Assembly: GCF_029266855.1 (NCBI RefSeq)
Contig: NZ_JAQSWB010000008.1
Span: forward strand, 124,001 to 188,000
DNA: 64,000 nt
Reading direction: 5' to 3'
DNA from: Fluviicola sp.
GTDB lineage: Bacteria > Bacteroidota > Bacteroidia > Flavobacteriales_D > Crocinitomicaceae
In this document: piece by piece, positions 25,981 through 34,560 of the stretch
Position numbering within the stretch: position 1 is the stretch's first letter
Layout of the letters: the number at the start of each line of letters is the position of its first letter
Program-made: the position numbers and the translations under genes
Notes under the pieces: model-generated
What the model was told of the DNA's origin: nothing
What the model saw: the letters and a program-made list of their open reading frames with translations, nothing else
Database searches by the model: none

Positions 25981-28370
25981 GTCTTTCCTTTCTGTTTTGT
26001 GTTTTTGTTTCCCTTTGCTGGTCCCAAAACTTCGAAGGAACAATTATCGATCAAACCAGGACCCCGCAATTCGGAGTTTTTGTTCAGTGTGGTGAAAAAA
26101 AAACCATGACCGATGAACAAGGGAAGTTTCAAATCCCATGTGATAAAGGTCCGCTTATTATTTACGGTGACCAGATCGATACCCTGATATACATTCTAAA
26201 CGGAATAGCAGCTCCAAAAACAGTGATCGAAGTTCAAAGTTCGGAAGCAGTAGAAGAAGTTGAAATCCGTGGTAAACGCCTGCATTATTTTGACATTGGT
26301 TTTATCCCTCCAGTAAAAGGAGTTCAAATAGCCACAGGAACAAACACACTTATAGAAACAGAACGCCAGGGCGGCGCTAAATCGAGTGCTAACCCACGGG
26401 AATTATTTGCTAAAGTACCCGGATTAAATATTTGGGAAAGTGATGGTGCCGGAATTCAAATGGGTGTCGGAGGAAGAGGTTTGAGTCCGAACAGGGCGGC
26501 AAATTTCAACACACGTCAAAACGGTTACGACATTTCCGCCGATGCACTGGGTTACCCGGAAAGTTACTATACTCCACCCTTGGAAGCTCTCCAGGCCATT
26601 GAAATCATTCGCGGTTCGGCAAGCTTGCAATACGGAACCCAATTCGGTGGTTTGATGAATTTCATCATTAAAGACCCCGTACAAACAAGTCCGTTCCAAT
26701 TCACTTCCCGGAATACAGCCGGAAATTATGGTTATTTCGGAACATTTAACCGCATTTCAGGGACAAGCAAACGTTTTGAATACCAAGCTTATTACCAGCT
26801 AAAAACCGGTAAAGGGTACAGGCCCAACTCCAATTTCAATCAGCAGCAAGGCTTCGTGCAAATCGGGTATCATTTCAATGAAAATAATCATATCCGTTTG
26901 GAATATACGCGGATGACCTACCTGGCAAAACAGCCCGGAGGCCTTACAGACAAGCAATTTGAAGCAGATCCCAAACAAAGTATTCGCGACAGGAACTGGT
27001 TTAAAGTAGACTGGAATATTTTAGCCCTTCATTTTGATTCAAAGCTTTCTAAGAAGACCCTTTTAAACATCCGTGCGTTCGGAATGCTTTCGGACCGATA
27101 CTCATTGGGTTATCTCGGAAAAATAAACACTGCCGATCCGGGTGGAAAACGCGACATGATTGCGGGTGAATTCAAGAACACCGGAATTGAAGCCCGGGTT
27201 CTGCATCGCTACAAACTGGCAAAAAAACAACATCACGAAAGTGCATTTTTACTTGGTCTACGTTATTACAGAGGACAAACAAGCAATCTCCAGGGTTTGG
27301 CAAGTGAGGGGAACGGGCCGGATTTTAAGTTTAACAATCGGGAAGAGATGGAGAATTCGGATTTTCGCTTTCCATCGGAGAATTTAGCAGCTTTTACAGA
27401 TAACATTTGGTTCCTGGGAGATAAATGGACTATGAATGCCGGTCTGCGTTTCGAATTTATTAAGAGCTCAGCGATCGGGTATTACAACCAATACAACATT
27501 CACCCGCTTACTTTCGATACATTAAGTGCTTTTAAAGTTGAAAGTTCGAATACGATCGTTCGCTCCATTCCGCTTGCAGGAGCCGGAGCATCTTTTAAAA
27601 CCGGGAAATATTCGAATGCTTATATCAATTTCTGCCAGAATTATCGCGCGGTGAACTTCTCAGACATCCGTGTTGCAAACCCCAACATTGTGGTGGATTC
27701 CCTGATCAGGGATGAATACGGGAGCACTACCGAACTAGGCTGGAGAGGATTTGCAGGAAAATACTTTTATACAGACCTTGCAGTATTTACTTTATTTTAC
27801 GGCGATAAAATCGGTTTGGCTCCTCAACCAAATTCCACCAAGAAAATCCGTACGAATATTGGAAATGCACTAAATGCAGGAGTGGAATGTTTCGTGGAAT
27901 TCGATTTCATTAAAGCACTTATGGACAGCTCCAAAATCGGGTCTTCGATTTTCGTCAACTTTTCATATATCCACGCTACCTATATTTCTTCGAGGGAAAA
28001 AAGCTATGTAGGCAAACAGGTAGAGTATGTAAGTCCGGTTATGTTTAAAACCGGTTTAAAGGTTCGTGCCAAAAACTGGCAGGTTCAAATCCAGGGATCT
28101 TATAATTCGGCACAATTCAGTGATGCGACAAATTCCAGGGAAGGAAGTGGTGATGCTGTAATCGGGGAAATTCCTGCCTACTTCGTCATGGACCTCAGCG
28201 CCCGTTATTCGTTCAGAAAGTACTTCCAGCTGGAGGCAGGTGTCAATAATTTATTGAATTCATCTTACTACACAAGGAGAGCAACTGCTTATCCGGGTCC
28301 GGGGATTCTTCCTTCAGATGGTATTACTTTTTATGGTACATTGCAATTTACTATTGAAGTAAAGCGATGA
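25956..28370 (+). CDS. TonB-dependent receptor, FecA-like
   Basis: 804 residues. A signal peptide is followed by a short carboxypeptidase-like (CarboxypepD_reg) domain (about 25-105), a plug domain (about 120-235; PGLNIWESDGAGIQMGVGGRG, then IEIIRGSASLQYGTQFGG) and a 22-strand-type barrel ending in an aromatic-rich FYGTLQFTIEV. The plug and barrel resemble ferric-citrate-type receptors. It imports a chelate across the outer membrane using TonB energy. Fourth gene of the operon; its stop overlaps the kinase start by four bases. Confidence 0.9.
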   Translation: MDFTFRKISLSFLFCVFVSLCWSQNFEGTIIDQTRTPQFGVFVQCGEKKTMTDEQGKFQIPCDKGPLIIYGDQIDTLIYILNGIAAPKTVIEVQSSEAVEEVEIRGKRLHYFDIGFIPPVKGVQIATGTNTLIETERQGGAKSSANPRELFAKVPGLNIWESDGAGIQMGVGGRGLSPNRAANFNTRQNGYDISADALGYPESYYTPPLEALQAIEIIRGSASLQYGTQFGGLMNFIIKDPVQTSPFQFTSRNTAGNYGYFGTFNRISGTSKRFEYQAYYQLKTGKGYRPNSNFNQQQGFVQIGYHFNENNHIRLEYTRMTYLAKQPGGLTDKQFEADPKQSIRDRNWFKVDWNILALHFDSKLSKKTLLNIRAFGMLSDRYSLGYLGKINTADPGGKRDMIAGEFKNTGIEARVLHRYKLAKKQHHESAFLLGLRYYRGQTSNLQGLASEGNGPDFKFNNREEMENSDFRFPSENLAAFTDNIWFLGDKWTMNAGLRFEFIKSSAIGYYNQYNIHPLTFDTLSAFKVESSNTIVRSIPLAGAGASFKTGKYSNAYINFCQNYRAVNFSDIRVANPNIVVDSLIRDEYGSTTELGWRGFAGKYFYTDLAVFTLFYGDKIGLAPQPNSTKKIRTNIGNALNAGVECFVEFDFIKALMDSSKIGSSIFVNFSYIHATYISSREKSYVGKQVEYVSPVMFKTGLKVRAKNWQVQIQGSYNSAQFSDATNSREGSGDAVIGEIPAYFVMDLSARYSFRKYFQLEAGVNNLLNSSYYTRRATAYPGPGILPSDGITFYGTLQFTIEVKR

Positions 28371-29257
28371 ATCCTGCGGAAAAATACAGAATTCTTGAGC
28401 AGATAGACGGTAATAAAAAACGGAAGTTTGCTCATATATTTTTAACGGAGAACAAGATCTCCGGTGTGAAATCCATTCTTAAAACAGTCACTAAAACAGA
28501 AGGCAACCTGGTGGTCCAGGATCGTTTGAGAAAAGAAGCAGGTTTTTCCTTTATTGTAGACGGTTTACCTGAAACGCTCGATTTCTTTGAAAGTGATTCT
28601 GAGATTTTCCTCTTCAAGTCCTTTCAAGCCGGAATTACACTCGGAGATTATTTAGAGCAATTCCGTTCCAGGGAAAAAGCACAAAAATTATTTGAAGTTC
28701 TCGTACAGCTCGAACCGATATTGGATCATATTCATCAGAGAACTATTTATCACCTGGATATCAAGCCGGGAAATATTATCGTAGATTCTTCAAAAGGAGT
28801 CCGGGTATCCTTAATTGATTTCGGACTGGCATTGAATAAGAATGAAGCAGAAACACGAAAGACCTTATTCCCTTTAGGATTTGCGGCACCTGAACTGCTT
28901 TTAAACCACCTGGAACTTGTGGATCCAAGAACAGATTATTTTGCATTGGGAGTAAGCTGCTGGACGTGTCTGCAAGGGAGAATGCCCTTAATTGATCCGA
29001 ATCCTACGATTACCACCAACCTGCAATTGACTTATCCACTTCCGAATCTCGATTCCAAATACAAAGCATTCAGCGGGCTTTTGCAAAAGTTAGCAGCAAA
29101 GCATCAATTTACGGTTCCTCCAAACAAATTAAGTATAGAGGAACAAAAAACAGCATTGATCAAAGGGATGAATAAACGCTACAATACTTATTCCGAGTTT
29201 ATTTCAGATTTTGAGAAAGGATTGATTTCACAGAAAAAATCCTGGTGGCCCTTTTGA
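28367..29257 (+). CDS. Serine/threonine protein kinase encoded with the TonB receptor
   Basis: 296 residues, no transmembrane segment. An eukaryotic-like kinase fold with catalytic loop HLDIKPGN (129-136, D131, N136), DFG at 151-153 and APE-like AAPE (173-176). A conserved lysine is present in GVKSILK (35 or 39), but the glycine loop is degenerate. The activation loop is short. It is the last gene of the uptake operon and its ATG overlaps the receptor stop, so its level should follow the receptor's. Possibly phosphorylates a component of uptake or signalling (inference). Confidence 0.85.
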   Translation: MNPAEKYRILEQIDGNKKRKFAHIFLTENKISGVKSILKTVTKTEGNLVVQDRLRKEAGFSFIVDGLPETLDFFESDSEIFLFKSFQAGITLGDYLEQFRSREKAQKLFEVLVQLEPILDHIHQRTIYHLDIKPGNIIVDSSKGVRVSLIDFGLALNKNEAETRKTLFPLGFAAPELLLNHLELVDPRTDYFALGVSCWTCLQGRMPLIDPNPTITTNLQLTYPLPNLDSKYKAFSGLLQKLAAKHQFTVPPNKLSIEEQKTALIKGMNKRYNTYSEFISDFEKGLISQKKSWWPF

Positions 29258-29267
29258 CTTCAACTCA

Positions 29268-29298
29268 CATTGACGCTTCGGTCAAGGTTTTCAACGCT
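29268..29298. repeat. Dispersed 31-bp intergenic repeat, copy 2
   Basis: Identical over 31 bases to 740-770, starting 11 bases after the kinase stop. The short TTGAC/GTCAA hairpin could act as a transcript-end structure. The ACTTCGACTAC word follows at 29358-29368. The rest of the gap to 29420 holds nothing else recognisable. Confidence 0.85.
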
Positions 29299-29420
29299 CT
29301 GTCTCCAAGTCCCGACAAATTATTTAATTGTTTAACAGCAAATTTACTCATATGGTAACTTCGACTACGCTGCGCCTGTGCTATAGCTTTAGCGCAAGCA
29401 TTCAGTTACCTTTGAATTTA

Positions 29421-30077
29421 TCAGAAGAATAAATCTTTTCTATAGCCGATAGTGAATCCGAAATTCAGTGCAGAAACCTGTGATCCTGCATCTCCTGAAA
29501 GTTTGGAAGATCCTGCAGCAACAATTGCATACGACAGGGACAGATCTGTAAATATGGTTCCAAATGCAAACTGTTTCTTAACGCCGCCCTGAAGACCAAA
29601 GCTTAACAAGAATACGCTTCCGCTATTTGAACTTTGCAATCTGTATGCACTTTCATCAATCGGATCTGTTACCTTACTGGATAATTTATAGAAGGAAAAA
29701 TCGAATACGGTTCCACCGTACAAACCGAAACCATAATCAAAGTTAGATCCCACAAAATATCTTCTTGTACCACCCTGAAGTCCGTATTGAGTCACACCAT
29801 TTTTTACATTCACCATCATAACCGAAGGACTAGTTCCCAGTTCGATTGCTTCAGCAAAAGTAGAGTCCATTTTCGTGTTCTTCAAACTTGCATAGGCTCG
29901 AATAACAATAGAAGCACTCTCATCGCGTGGGATCTCAACTCCTAAATTCAATGTCTTGAATAATTGCCCGGAGCCAAAACCATAATTTAAACCTGGTCCG
30001 ATCATTAGACCAACTTGTGCTTTTGCAGAAAAGCTAACAATCACAAGGATTATCGGAAGTAAAATTTTTGCTTTCAT
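29421..30077 (-). CDS. Outer-membrane beta-barrel hypothetical protein
   Basis: About 219 residues from the ATG at 30077, selected because it begins a signal peptide (MKAKILLPIILVIVSFSAKAQ); the frame is open to 30125. The mature part is beta-barrel-like with GLMIGPGLNYGFGSG, SNFDYGFGLYGGTVFDFSFY and a terminal FGFTIGYRKDLFF. Ends with F as porin-like OMPs do. Function unknown. Confidence 0.68.
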   Translation of the reverse strand: MKAKILLPIILVIVSFSAKAQVGLMIGPGLNYGFGSGQLFKTLNLGVEIPRDESASIVIRAYASLKNTKMDSTFAEAIELGTSPSVMMVNVKNGVTQYGLQGGTRRYFVGSNFDYGFGLYGGTVFDFSFYKLSSKVTDPIDESAYRLQSSNSGSVFLLSFGLQGGVKKQFAFGTIFTDLSLSYAIVAAGSSKLSGDAGSQVSALNFGFTIGYRKDLFF

Positions 30078-30139
30078 GACTCTATCTTTTATATTCGTTT
30101 TAATTTTGAAGTTCTTTCCCACCACTGTGGGCTATCAAA

Positions 30140-30673
30140 TCAAAAGCTATGCTTTTTCTTCATTAATTCACTATATCTAAAACAATTCGGATGATGTGCT
30201 CCCGGAAGATAACCTGTACTCATTAGAAATTCGTTTACAATTTCTCCTCCGACAAATTTAAAATGCTTTTTAAATAACTTCACCCATTCTTCTTTTGATT
30301 TACCTAAGTTGCTGTCTAACCAAAACTTAAAGCTACCAAATTCTTTTTGTATTAACAATACTTGATTTGCATTATATATAACTGCATTTATTTTCAGTTT
30401 ATTCCTGATTATCCCGGGGTTCTGAAGCAATTCATTCACTTTATCTTCCTGGTAATTAGCAATCTTATCTATGTTATAAACGTCAAAAGCTTCGGAAAAG
30501 TTTGTTTGCTTCTTTAAAATAATGTCCCAGGACAAACCGGCCTGGTTAATTTCAAGGATTAAGCGTCCGAAAAGTTCATTGTCATCATCAATCGGTGTGC
30601 CATAATGAAAATCATGATAGATCCTGTGATGGTCGTCCTTTGGTTTGGTTAAAACATAGTCACAATAGCTCAT
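30140..30673 (-). CDS. tag: DNA-3-methyladenine glycosylase I
   Basis: Removes 3-methyladenine from alkylated DNA in base excision repair, cytoplasmic. 177 residues, normal for Tag. Seen: start MSYCDY with C4, RIYHDFHYGTPIDDDNELF, LEINQAGLSWDIILKK containing the catalytic glutamate, and the closing GAHHPNCFRY which with C4 and H20 supplies the zinc ligands. Divergent from the PaaY-like gene; a -7 element TATTTTTG is on the minus strand at 30708-30701. Confidence 0.92.
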   Translation of the reverse strand: MSYCDYVLTKPKDDHHRIYHDFHYGTPIDDDNELFGRLILEINQAGLSWDIILKKQTNFSEAFDVYNIDKIANYQEDKVNELLQNPGIIRNKLKINAVIYNANQVLLIQKEFGSFKFWLDSNLGKSKEEWVKLFKKHFKFVGGEIVNEFLMSTGYLPGAHHPNCFRYSELMKKKHSF

Positions 30674-30715
30674 TTTGCCGTTTTGATTTCATATTTTTAC
30701 CAAAAATAGGCATTC

Positions 30716-31315
30716 ATGGCGGTATATTCATTCAATGGTTTTGTTCCGGTTGTTAAAAAATCCAGTTTTATTCATCCGCAGGCAGCAGTAACAGGTAATG
30801 TCATTATCGGTGAAAATGTATATATCGGTCCCGGAGCTGCGATCAGAGGAGACTGGGGACAAATCATTATTGAAGACGGTTGTAATGTGCAGGAAAACTG
30901 TACCATTCATATGTTTCCCGGAACAACTGTCACCTTAAAAGAAGGTGCACATATCGGTCACGGAGCAATCGTCCATGGAGGAACGATTGGTAAAAACTGC
31001 CTTGTCGGGATGAACTCGGTGATTATGGACGATGTCATTATTGAAGACGAATGCATTATCGGTGCTTTGTGTTTTGTACCTGCGAATACGCTTATCCCAA
31101 GAAGAAGCCTTGTTGTAGGAAATCCTGCAAAAGTGATCAAAGAGGTTTCGGATGAAATGATTGCCTGGAAAACCAAAGGAACGGCCTTGTATCAAGCCCT
31201 GCCTAAAGAATGTTATGAGACACTGATTCCCTGTGAACCATTGGAGGAAGTGGAAGAAAACCGTCCGAGCCAAGAGAAAATGTACCGGACCTGGGAAGCG
31301 ATTAAGAAGGGATGA
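30716..31315 (+). CDS. Hexapeptide-repeat protein, PaaY/CaiE/gamma-carbonic-anhydrase-like
   Basis: 199 residues with a left-handed beta-helix of hexapeptide repeats (GNVIIGENVYIGPGAAIRGD). Histidines that bind metal in gamma-carbonic anhydrases are present: CTIHMF and HIGHGAIVHG. The C-terminal helix with TKGTALYQALPKECYETL is characteristic of the PaaY/CaiE group, which are thioesterase-like or carbonic-anhydrase-like. Activity uncertain between these. Divergent from tag. Confidence 0.85.
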   Translation: MAVYSFNGFVPVVKKSSFIHPQAAVTGNVIIGENVYIGPGAAIRGDWGQIIIEDGCNVQENCTIHMFPGTTVTLKEGAHIGHGAIVHGGTIGKNCLVGMNSVIMDDVIIEDECIIGALCFVPANTLIPRRSLVVGNPAKVIKEVSDEMIAWKTKGTALYQALPKECYETLIPCEPLEEVEENRPSQEKMYRTWEAIKKG

Positions 31316-31332
31316 TTTCGAATTGCGAATTT

Positions 31333-31388
31333 AGGACTTTAGGATGTTAGGATATTAAGATTATAGGACTCTATGATTTTAAGACTGA
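31333..31388. repeat. 8-bp-period micro-repeat array, locus 2 (7 units)
   Basis: Seven consecutive 8-mers from AGGACTTT through AGGATGTT, AGGATATT, AAGATTAT, AGGACTCT, ATGATTTT to AAGACTGA. It is the longest array of this family in the window, 17 bases after the stop of the PaaY-like gene. Confidence 0.82.
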
Positions 31389-31494
31389 ATTTTCTTCAAA
31401 CAGATGGTAGATTAACGCAAAAATGCAGTAAGATTGCGAAAGATATTAGGTACTTCCCACAACCAGACCATGAAATCTTCCGTTCAGTAAAATT

Positions 31495-31528
31495 AAAAAC
31501 CCCGACCATCTTTCGACGATCAGGGTTT
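31495..31528 (-). terminator. Terminator of the cold-shock gene, GAAA tetraloop
   Basis: On the minus strand, 14-base arms AAACCCTGATCGTC and GATGGTCGGGGTTT pair (with wobbles) around a GAAA loop and run into a T tract. It lies 22 bases past the csp stop. Confidence 0.85.
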
Positions 31529-31550
31529 TCAAAGAAAATTTTATATCTAG

Positions 31551-31742
31551 TTATGCGTGCTTCACGTTAATAGCCATTAATCCTTTTCTTCCTTCTTCCA
31601 AGTCAAATGTAACAGCGTCGTTTTCATTTACTTTGTCCACCAATCCTGAAACGTGTACAAAATACTCTTTGTTAGTTTCATCTTCTTTAACAAAACCAAA
31701 ACCTTTAGTTTCGTTAAAGAACTTAATCGTTCCTTTATTCAT
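31551..31742 (-). CDS. Cold-shock domain protein
   Basis: 63 residues from the ATG at 31742 (a GTG two codons earlier is not needed). The OB-fold has RNP1 KGFGFV and RNP2 YFVHV, binding single-stranded nucleic acid as an RNA chaperone. One of probably several CspA paralogues, so no exact symbol is given. Single gene with a strong terminator. Confidence 0.93.
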   Translation of the reverse strand: MNKGTIKFFNETKGFGFVKEDETNKEYFVHVSGLVDKVNENDAVTFDLEEGRKGLMAINVKHA

Positions 31743-31820
31743 ATTCACTCATTTATTAGATAAACAAAGATGTAATAATAAATTGAATACGAGCTATTTA
31801 TTTAAAAAAAATCACGCAAA

Positions 31821-31854
31821 ATTAAAAACGGCCACTCAATTGAGCGGCCGTTTT
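31821..31854 (-). terminator. Terminator of the pdhA-E2 operon, bidirectional hairpin
   Basis: Arms AAAACGGCC..CTCA and TGAG..GGCCGTTTT pair over about 14 bases around a short AT loop, with A/T tracts on both sides. It is 18 bases past the E2 stop. Confidence 0.8.
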
Positions 31855-31871
31855 AATTGATTTATCAATTT

Positions 31872-33155
31872 CTAAACCAGCATCATAACCGGGTTTTCCA
31901 TGTATTGTTTAAAGGTTTGCAGGAACGCAGCTCCTGTTGCACCGTCCACTGTCCTATGATCACAGGAAAGCGTCACTTTCATGATGTTTCCGGGAACAAC
32001 TTGTCCGTTTTTCACTACCGGCACCTGGGATATTCCACCGATTGCCATAATACAGCTATCCGGTGAATTGATTATTGCGGTAAACTGTTCGATACCGAAC
32101 ATTCCCAGGTTGGAAACCGTAAAGGTATTTCCTTCCCATTCTGCCGGTTGTAATTTTTTATCTTTCGCTTTTTGCGCCAGTACTTTTACCTCATCACCGA
32201 TCTGGGACAAGCCTTTGCTGTCTGCAAAACGAATTACGGGAACAAGTAGTCCTTCGTCAACTGCAACCGCGACACCAATATGAACGTGATTGTTTCTGCG
32301 GATCACATCACCCAACCAGGATGAATTGATTGCAGGATGCTTACGCAAAGACATCGCAACTGCTTTGATCACCATATCATTAAATGAAACTTTCACTCCT
32401 TCGTTGCTGTTCATGGATTTACGCGCTGCAATAGCATTGTCCATATCCAACGAGATAGTCAGGTAGAAATGCGGTGCAGAGAACTTAGATTCGCCTAAAC
32501 GCCGTGCAATAGTTTTACGCATTTGAGACACCGGTTCATCTGTAAAAGATTCGCTCATTGCAGCACTTCCTGATCCTGCCGGTCTTTCCGGAGCATCATA
32601 AGGAACGTAATGGTCCACATCTCTTTTTGTAATTCTTCCACCTTCACCTGTTCCAGCAATAAAGTTCAGATCAACGCCTTTTTCTTCTGCCAGTTTTTTC
32701 GCCAGCGGAGAAGCTAAAATACGTGTATTAGAGTTATTTGAAACCGCTTGCGGCTTAGGAGCCTCTGTTTTTTTAGTTTCTGTCGGAGCAGATTTTTCCT
32801 CTGCTTTTGCTTCCTCTTTTTTAGCGGGTTCAGCATCCGTCTTTTTTTCGTCCTTTTGGACTTCTTTCTTATCTTCAGCAGGAGCCTCTCCCTTTAGCAA
32901 TCCTGAAATATCTTCGCCTTTTTCACCAATGATCGCCAACAATGAGTTCACCGGAGCAGGTTTTCCTTTTTCAATACCTATATGTAATAAAACACCATCA
33001 AAAAACGATTCGAATTCCAGGGTTGCTTTATCTGTTTCAATTTCGGCAAGCAATTCACCTGACTTTACGGTATCCCCGACTTTTTTATGCCATTCCGCAA
33101 CAACACCTTCTGTCATGGTGTCACTCAATTTGGGCATGTTAATGATTTCAGCCAT
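31872..33155 (-). CDS. Pyruvate dehydrogenase E2, dihydrolipoamide acetyltransferase
   Basis: Transfers acetyl groups to CoA and forms the core of the pyruvate dehydrogenase complex. 427 residues: one lipoyl domain (about 1-78; lipoylated K43 in ETDKA), an acidic/Ala-Lys-rich linker, an E3/E1-binding domain (about 145-185; LASPLAKKLAEEKGVDL), and the catalytic domain with DHRTVDG near the C-terminus (H400, D404). Only one lipoyl domain is present; many Bacteroidota homologues carry two. Downstream of pdhA by 20 bases. Confidence 0.92.
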   Translation of the reverse strand: MAEIINMPKLSDTMTEGVVAEWHKKVGDTVKSGELLAEIETDKATLEFESFFDGVLLHIGIEKGKPAPVNSLLAIIGEKGEDISGLLKGEAPAEDKKEVQKDEKKTDAEPAKKEEAKAEEKSAPTETKKTEAPKPQAVSNNSNTRILASPLAKKLAEEKGVDLNFIAGTGEGGRITKRDVDHYVPYDAPERPAGSGSAAMSESFTDEPVSQMRKTIARRLGESKFSAPHFYLTISLDMDNAIAARKSMNSNEGVKVSFNDMVIKAVAMSLRKHPAINSSWLGDVIRRNNHVHIGVAVAVDEGLLVPVIRFADSKGLSQIGDEVKVLAQKAKDKKLQPAEWEGNTFTVSNLGMFGIEQFTAIINSPDSCIMAIGGISQVPVVKNGQVVPGNIMKVTLSCDHRTVDGATGAAFLQTFKQYMENPVMMLV

Positions 33156-33175
33156 CTGCGATCTATTATAATCTA

Positions 33176-34228
33176 TTAATATTCAATAATGTATGGGTAG
33201 TTCGGTTCCTGATAGATATCTTCATACAAATCATCAGCATCAGGATAAGGAGATTCTTCGGCAAACTTCACCGACTCTTCCACTTCGTTTTTAACCCACG
33301 CATCGATTTCTTCAATTTCTTTTGCAGTCAGCCACTTATTCGATTGAATCATTTTCAAACAATGTTCGATCGGGTCTTGCTCCATCCATTCCGCAACCTC
33401 TTCTTTGGTACGGTATTTTTGTGGATCTGACATGGAATGACCTTTATACCTGTAGGTACGGATATCCAACAATGTAGGTCCGTCACCTCTTCTTGCTCTT
33501 GCAACAGCTTCTTCTATTGCCTCGTGAACCGCTTCCGGAGACATTCCGTTTACTGATTTCGAAGGCATTTCATAAGAATCACCTATTTTGGAAAGATCCG
33601 TTACGTTCGTAGTACGCTCCACAGATGTACCCATTGCATAGTTATTGTTTTCAATAATGTAAATCACCGGAAGTTTCCAGTTCATTGCCATATTGAACGT
33701 TTCATGCAAAGCACCCTGACGAACAGCTCCGTCACCCATTGAAACGAATACTACGTTATCTGTTCCGTTATATTTTTCGGCAAAGGCAACACCGGTTCCC
33801 ATTGGAATTTGAGCTCCAACGATTCCGTGTCCACCCATGAAGTTTTTCTTTTTATCGAAAAAGTGCATCGATCCGCCTTTTCCTTTGGAACATCCTGTTG
33901 AACGACCGTATAATTCAGCCATCAACACGCGAACATCAGTTCCCAATCCAATCGGATGTGCGTGATCGCGGTAAGCTGTCATGTGTGAATCAGTTGGCTT
34001 TGACGCACTGACTGTTCCGGCAACGATTGCTTCCTGACCAATATACAAGTGACAAAAGCCACCAAACTTTTGCTGGATGTACAATTGTCCTGCTTTCTCT
34101 TCAAAACGACGCATTAACAGCATATCCTTATACCATTTAATGTATGTCTCTTTTGAAAATTTCGAAGTGCTTTTCAGTGCACTTTTATTTGTTGTTTTTG
34201 ATGGTTTTGAAGCTGTTTTCGTAGCCAT
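33176..34228 (-). CDS. pdhA: Pyruvate dehydrogenase E1 component, alpha subunit
   Basis: Thiamine-diphosphate enzyme that decarboxylates pyruvate, with E1-beta (not adjacent here). 350 residues from the ATG at 34228; the frame runs to 34306, but the promoter at 34257-34290 would then lie inside the gene. TPP motif GDGAVRQGALHE..ENNNYAMG (165-200) and the phosphorylation-loop region YRYKGHSMSDPQKYR are present. A Lys/Ser/Thr-rich N-terminal tail (first ~25 residues) precedes the core. E3 (lpdA) is at 49685, 15 kb away. Confidence 0.93.
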   Translation of the reverse strand: MATKTASKPSKTTNKSALKSTSKFSKETYIKWYKDMLLMRRFEEKAGQLYIQQKFGGFCHLYIGQEAIVAGTVSASKPTDSHMTAYRDHAHPIGLGTDVRVLMAELYGRSTGCSKGKGGSMHFFDKKKNFMGGHGIVGAQIPMGTGVAFAEKYNGTDNVVFVSMGDGAVRQGALHETFNMAMNWKLPVIYIIENNNYAMGTSVERTTNVTDLSKIGDSYEMPSKSVNGMSPEAVHEAIEEAVARARRGDGPTLLDIRTYRYKGHSMSDPQKYRTKEEVAEWMEQDPIEHCLKMIQSNKWLTAKEIEEIDAWVKNEVEESVKFAEESPYPDADDLYEDIYQEPNYPYIIEY

Positions 34229-34256
34229 GCTTACCAATTTTTGTTTGTTTAACGGA

Positions 34257-34290
34257 CAAATATAAAAAGAACTCGGAAGAAAGGCGTCAA
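34257..34290 (-). promoter_or_regulatory. Promoter of pdhA (TTG-N23-TATATTTG)
   Basis: Minus strand: TTG (34290-34288), 23-base spacer, TATATTTG (34264-34257), 28 bases before the ATG at 34228. The position supports the shorter start of pdhA. Confidence 0.65.
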
Positions 34291-34292
34291 AC

Positions 34293-34320
34293 AATTCAAA
34301 ATTCAAAAGTCAAAATGCAA
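34293..34320. repeat. 7-bp-period micro-repeat array
   Basis: Four tandem heptamers of the type AATTCAA, AATTCAA, AAGTCAA, AATGCAA just upstream of the pdhA promoter. Part of the 34229-34560 gap, which also carries an 8-bp array and two palindromes listed separately. Confidence 0.6.
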
Positions 34321-34407
34321 AATGAAGAAAGCGAGAAGCCAATTCCGAATGCAGAATCAGTCTTAGCAGAGTTGACCTTAATCAGGCAATAGTTTTATTT
34401 AGGTATC

Positions 34408-34439
34408 AGGGCCTTAAGGCATTAAGACTTTCAGGACTA
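34408..34439. repeat. 8-bp-period micro-repeat array, locus 3 (4 units)
   Basis: Four 8-mers: AGGGCCTT, AAGGCATT, AAGACTTT, CAGGACTA. More diverged than the other ARGAYWTT loci. It lies between divergent genes pdhA and the phosphoesterase. Confidence 0.65.
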
Positions 34440-34448
34440 AAACACAAG

Positions 34449-34473
34449 TGGCACGAGTCAGAGTCTCGCGCCA
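34449..34473. repeat. Imperfect palindrome TGGCACGAG..CTCGCGCCA
   Basis: Nine-base arms pair with one mismatch around TCAGAGT. Shares the CGAGT..CAGA core with the palindrome at 49511-49536. Confidence 0.6.
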
Positions 34474-34511
34474 ACAGAGGGTAGATTTATCAATAGCAAT
34501 CTTTTGAATTT

Positions 34512-34533
34512 TGAATTCATAATTATGAATTCA
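34512..34533. repeat. Perfect 22-bp AT-rich palindrome
   Basis: Two-fold symmetric over 22 bases around CATAATTATG, with GAATTC at each end. It is 27 bases before the phosphoesterase ATG, so an operator site or a recombined TTGAATT micro-repeat is possible. Confidence 0.6.
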
Positions 34534-34560
34534 TTAGTTTTGTGGGAATTCAATCAATTG

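Noticed and set aside
31333-31388. 8-bp arrays as possible CRISPR or phase-variable coding repeats
   Set aside because: The unit is only 8 bp, has no spacers and lies outside genes.
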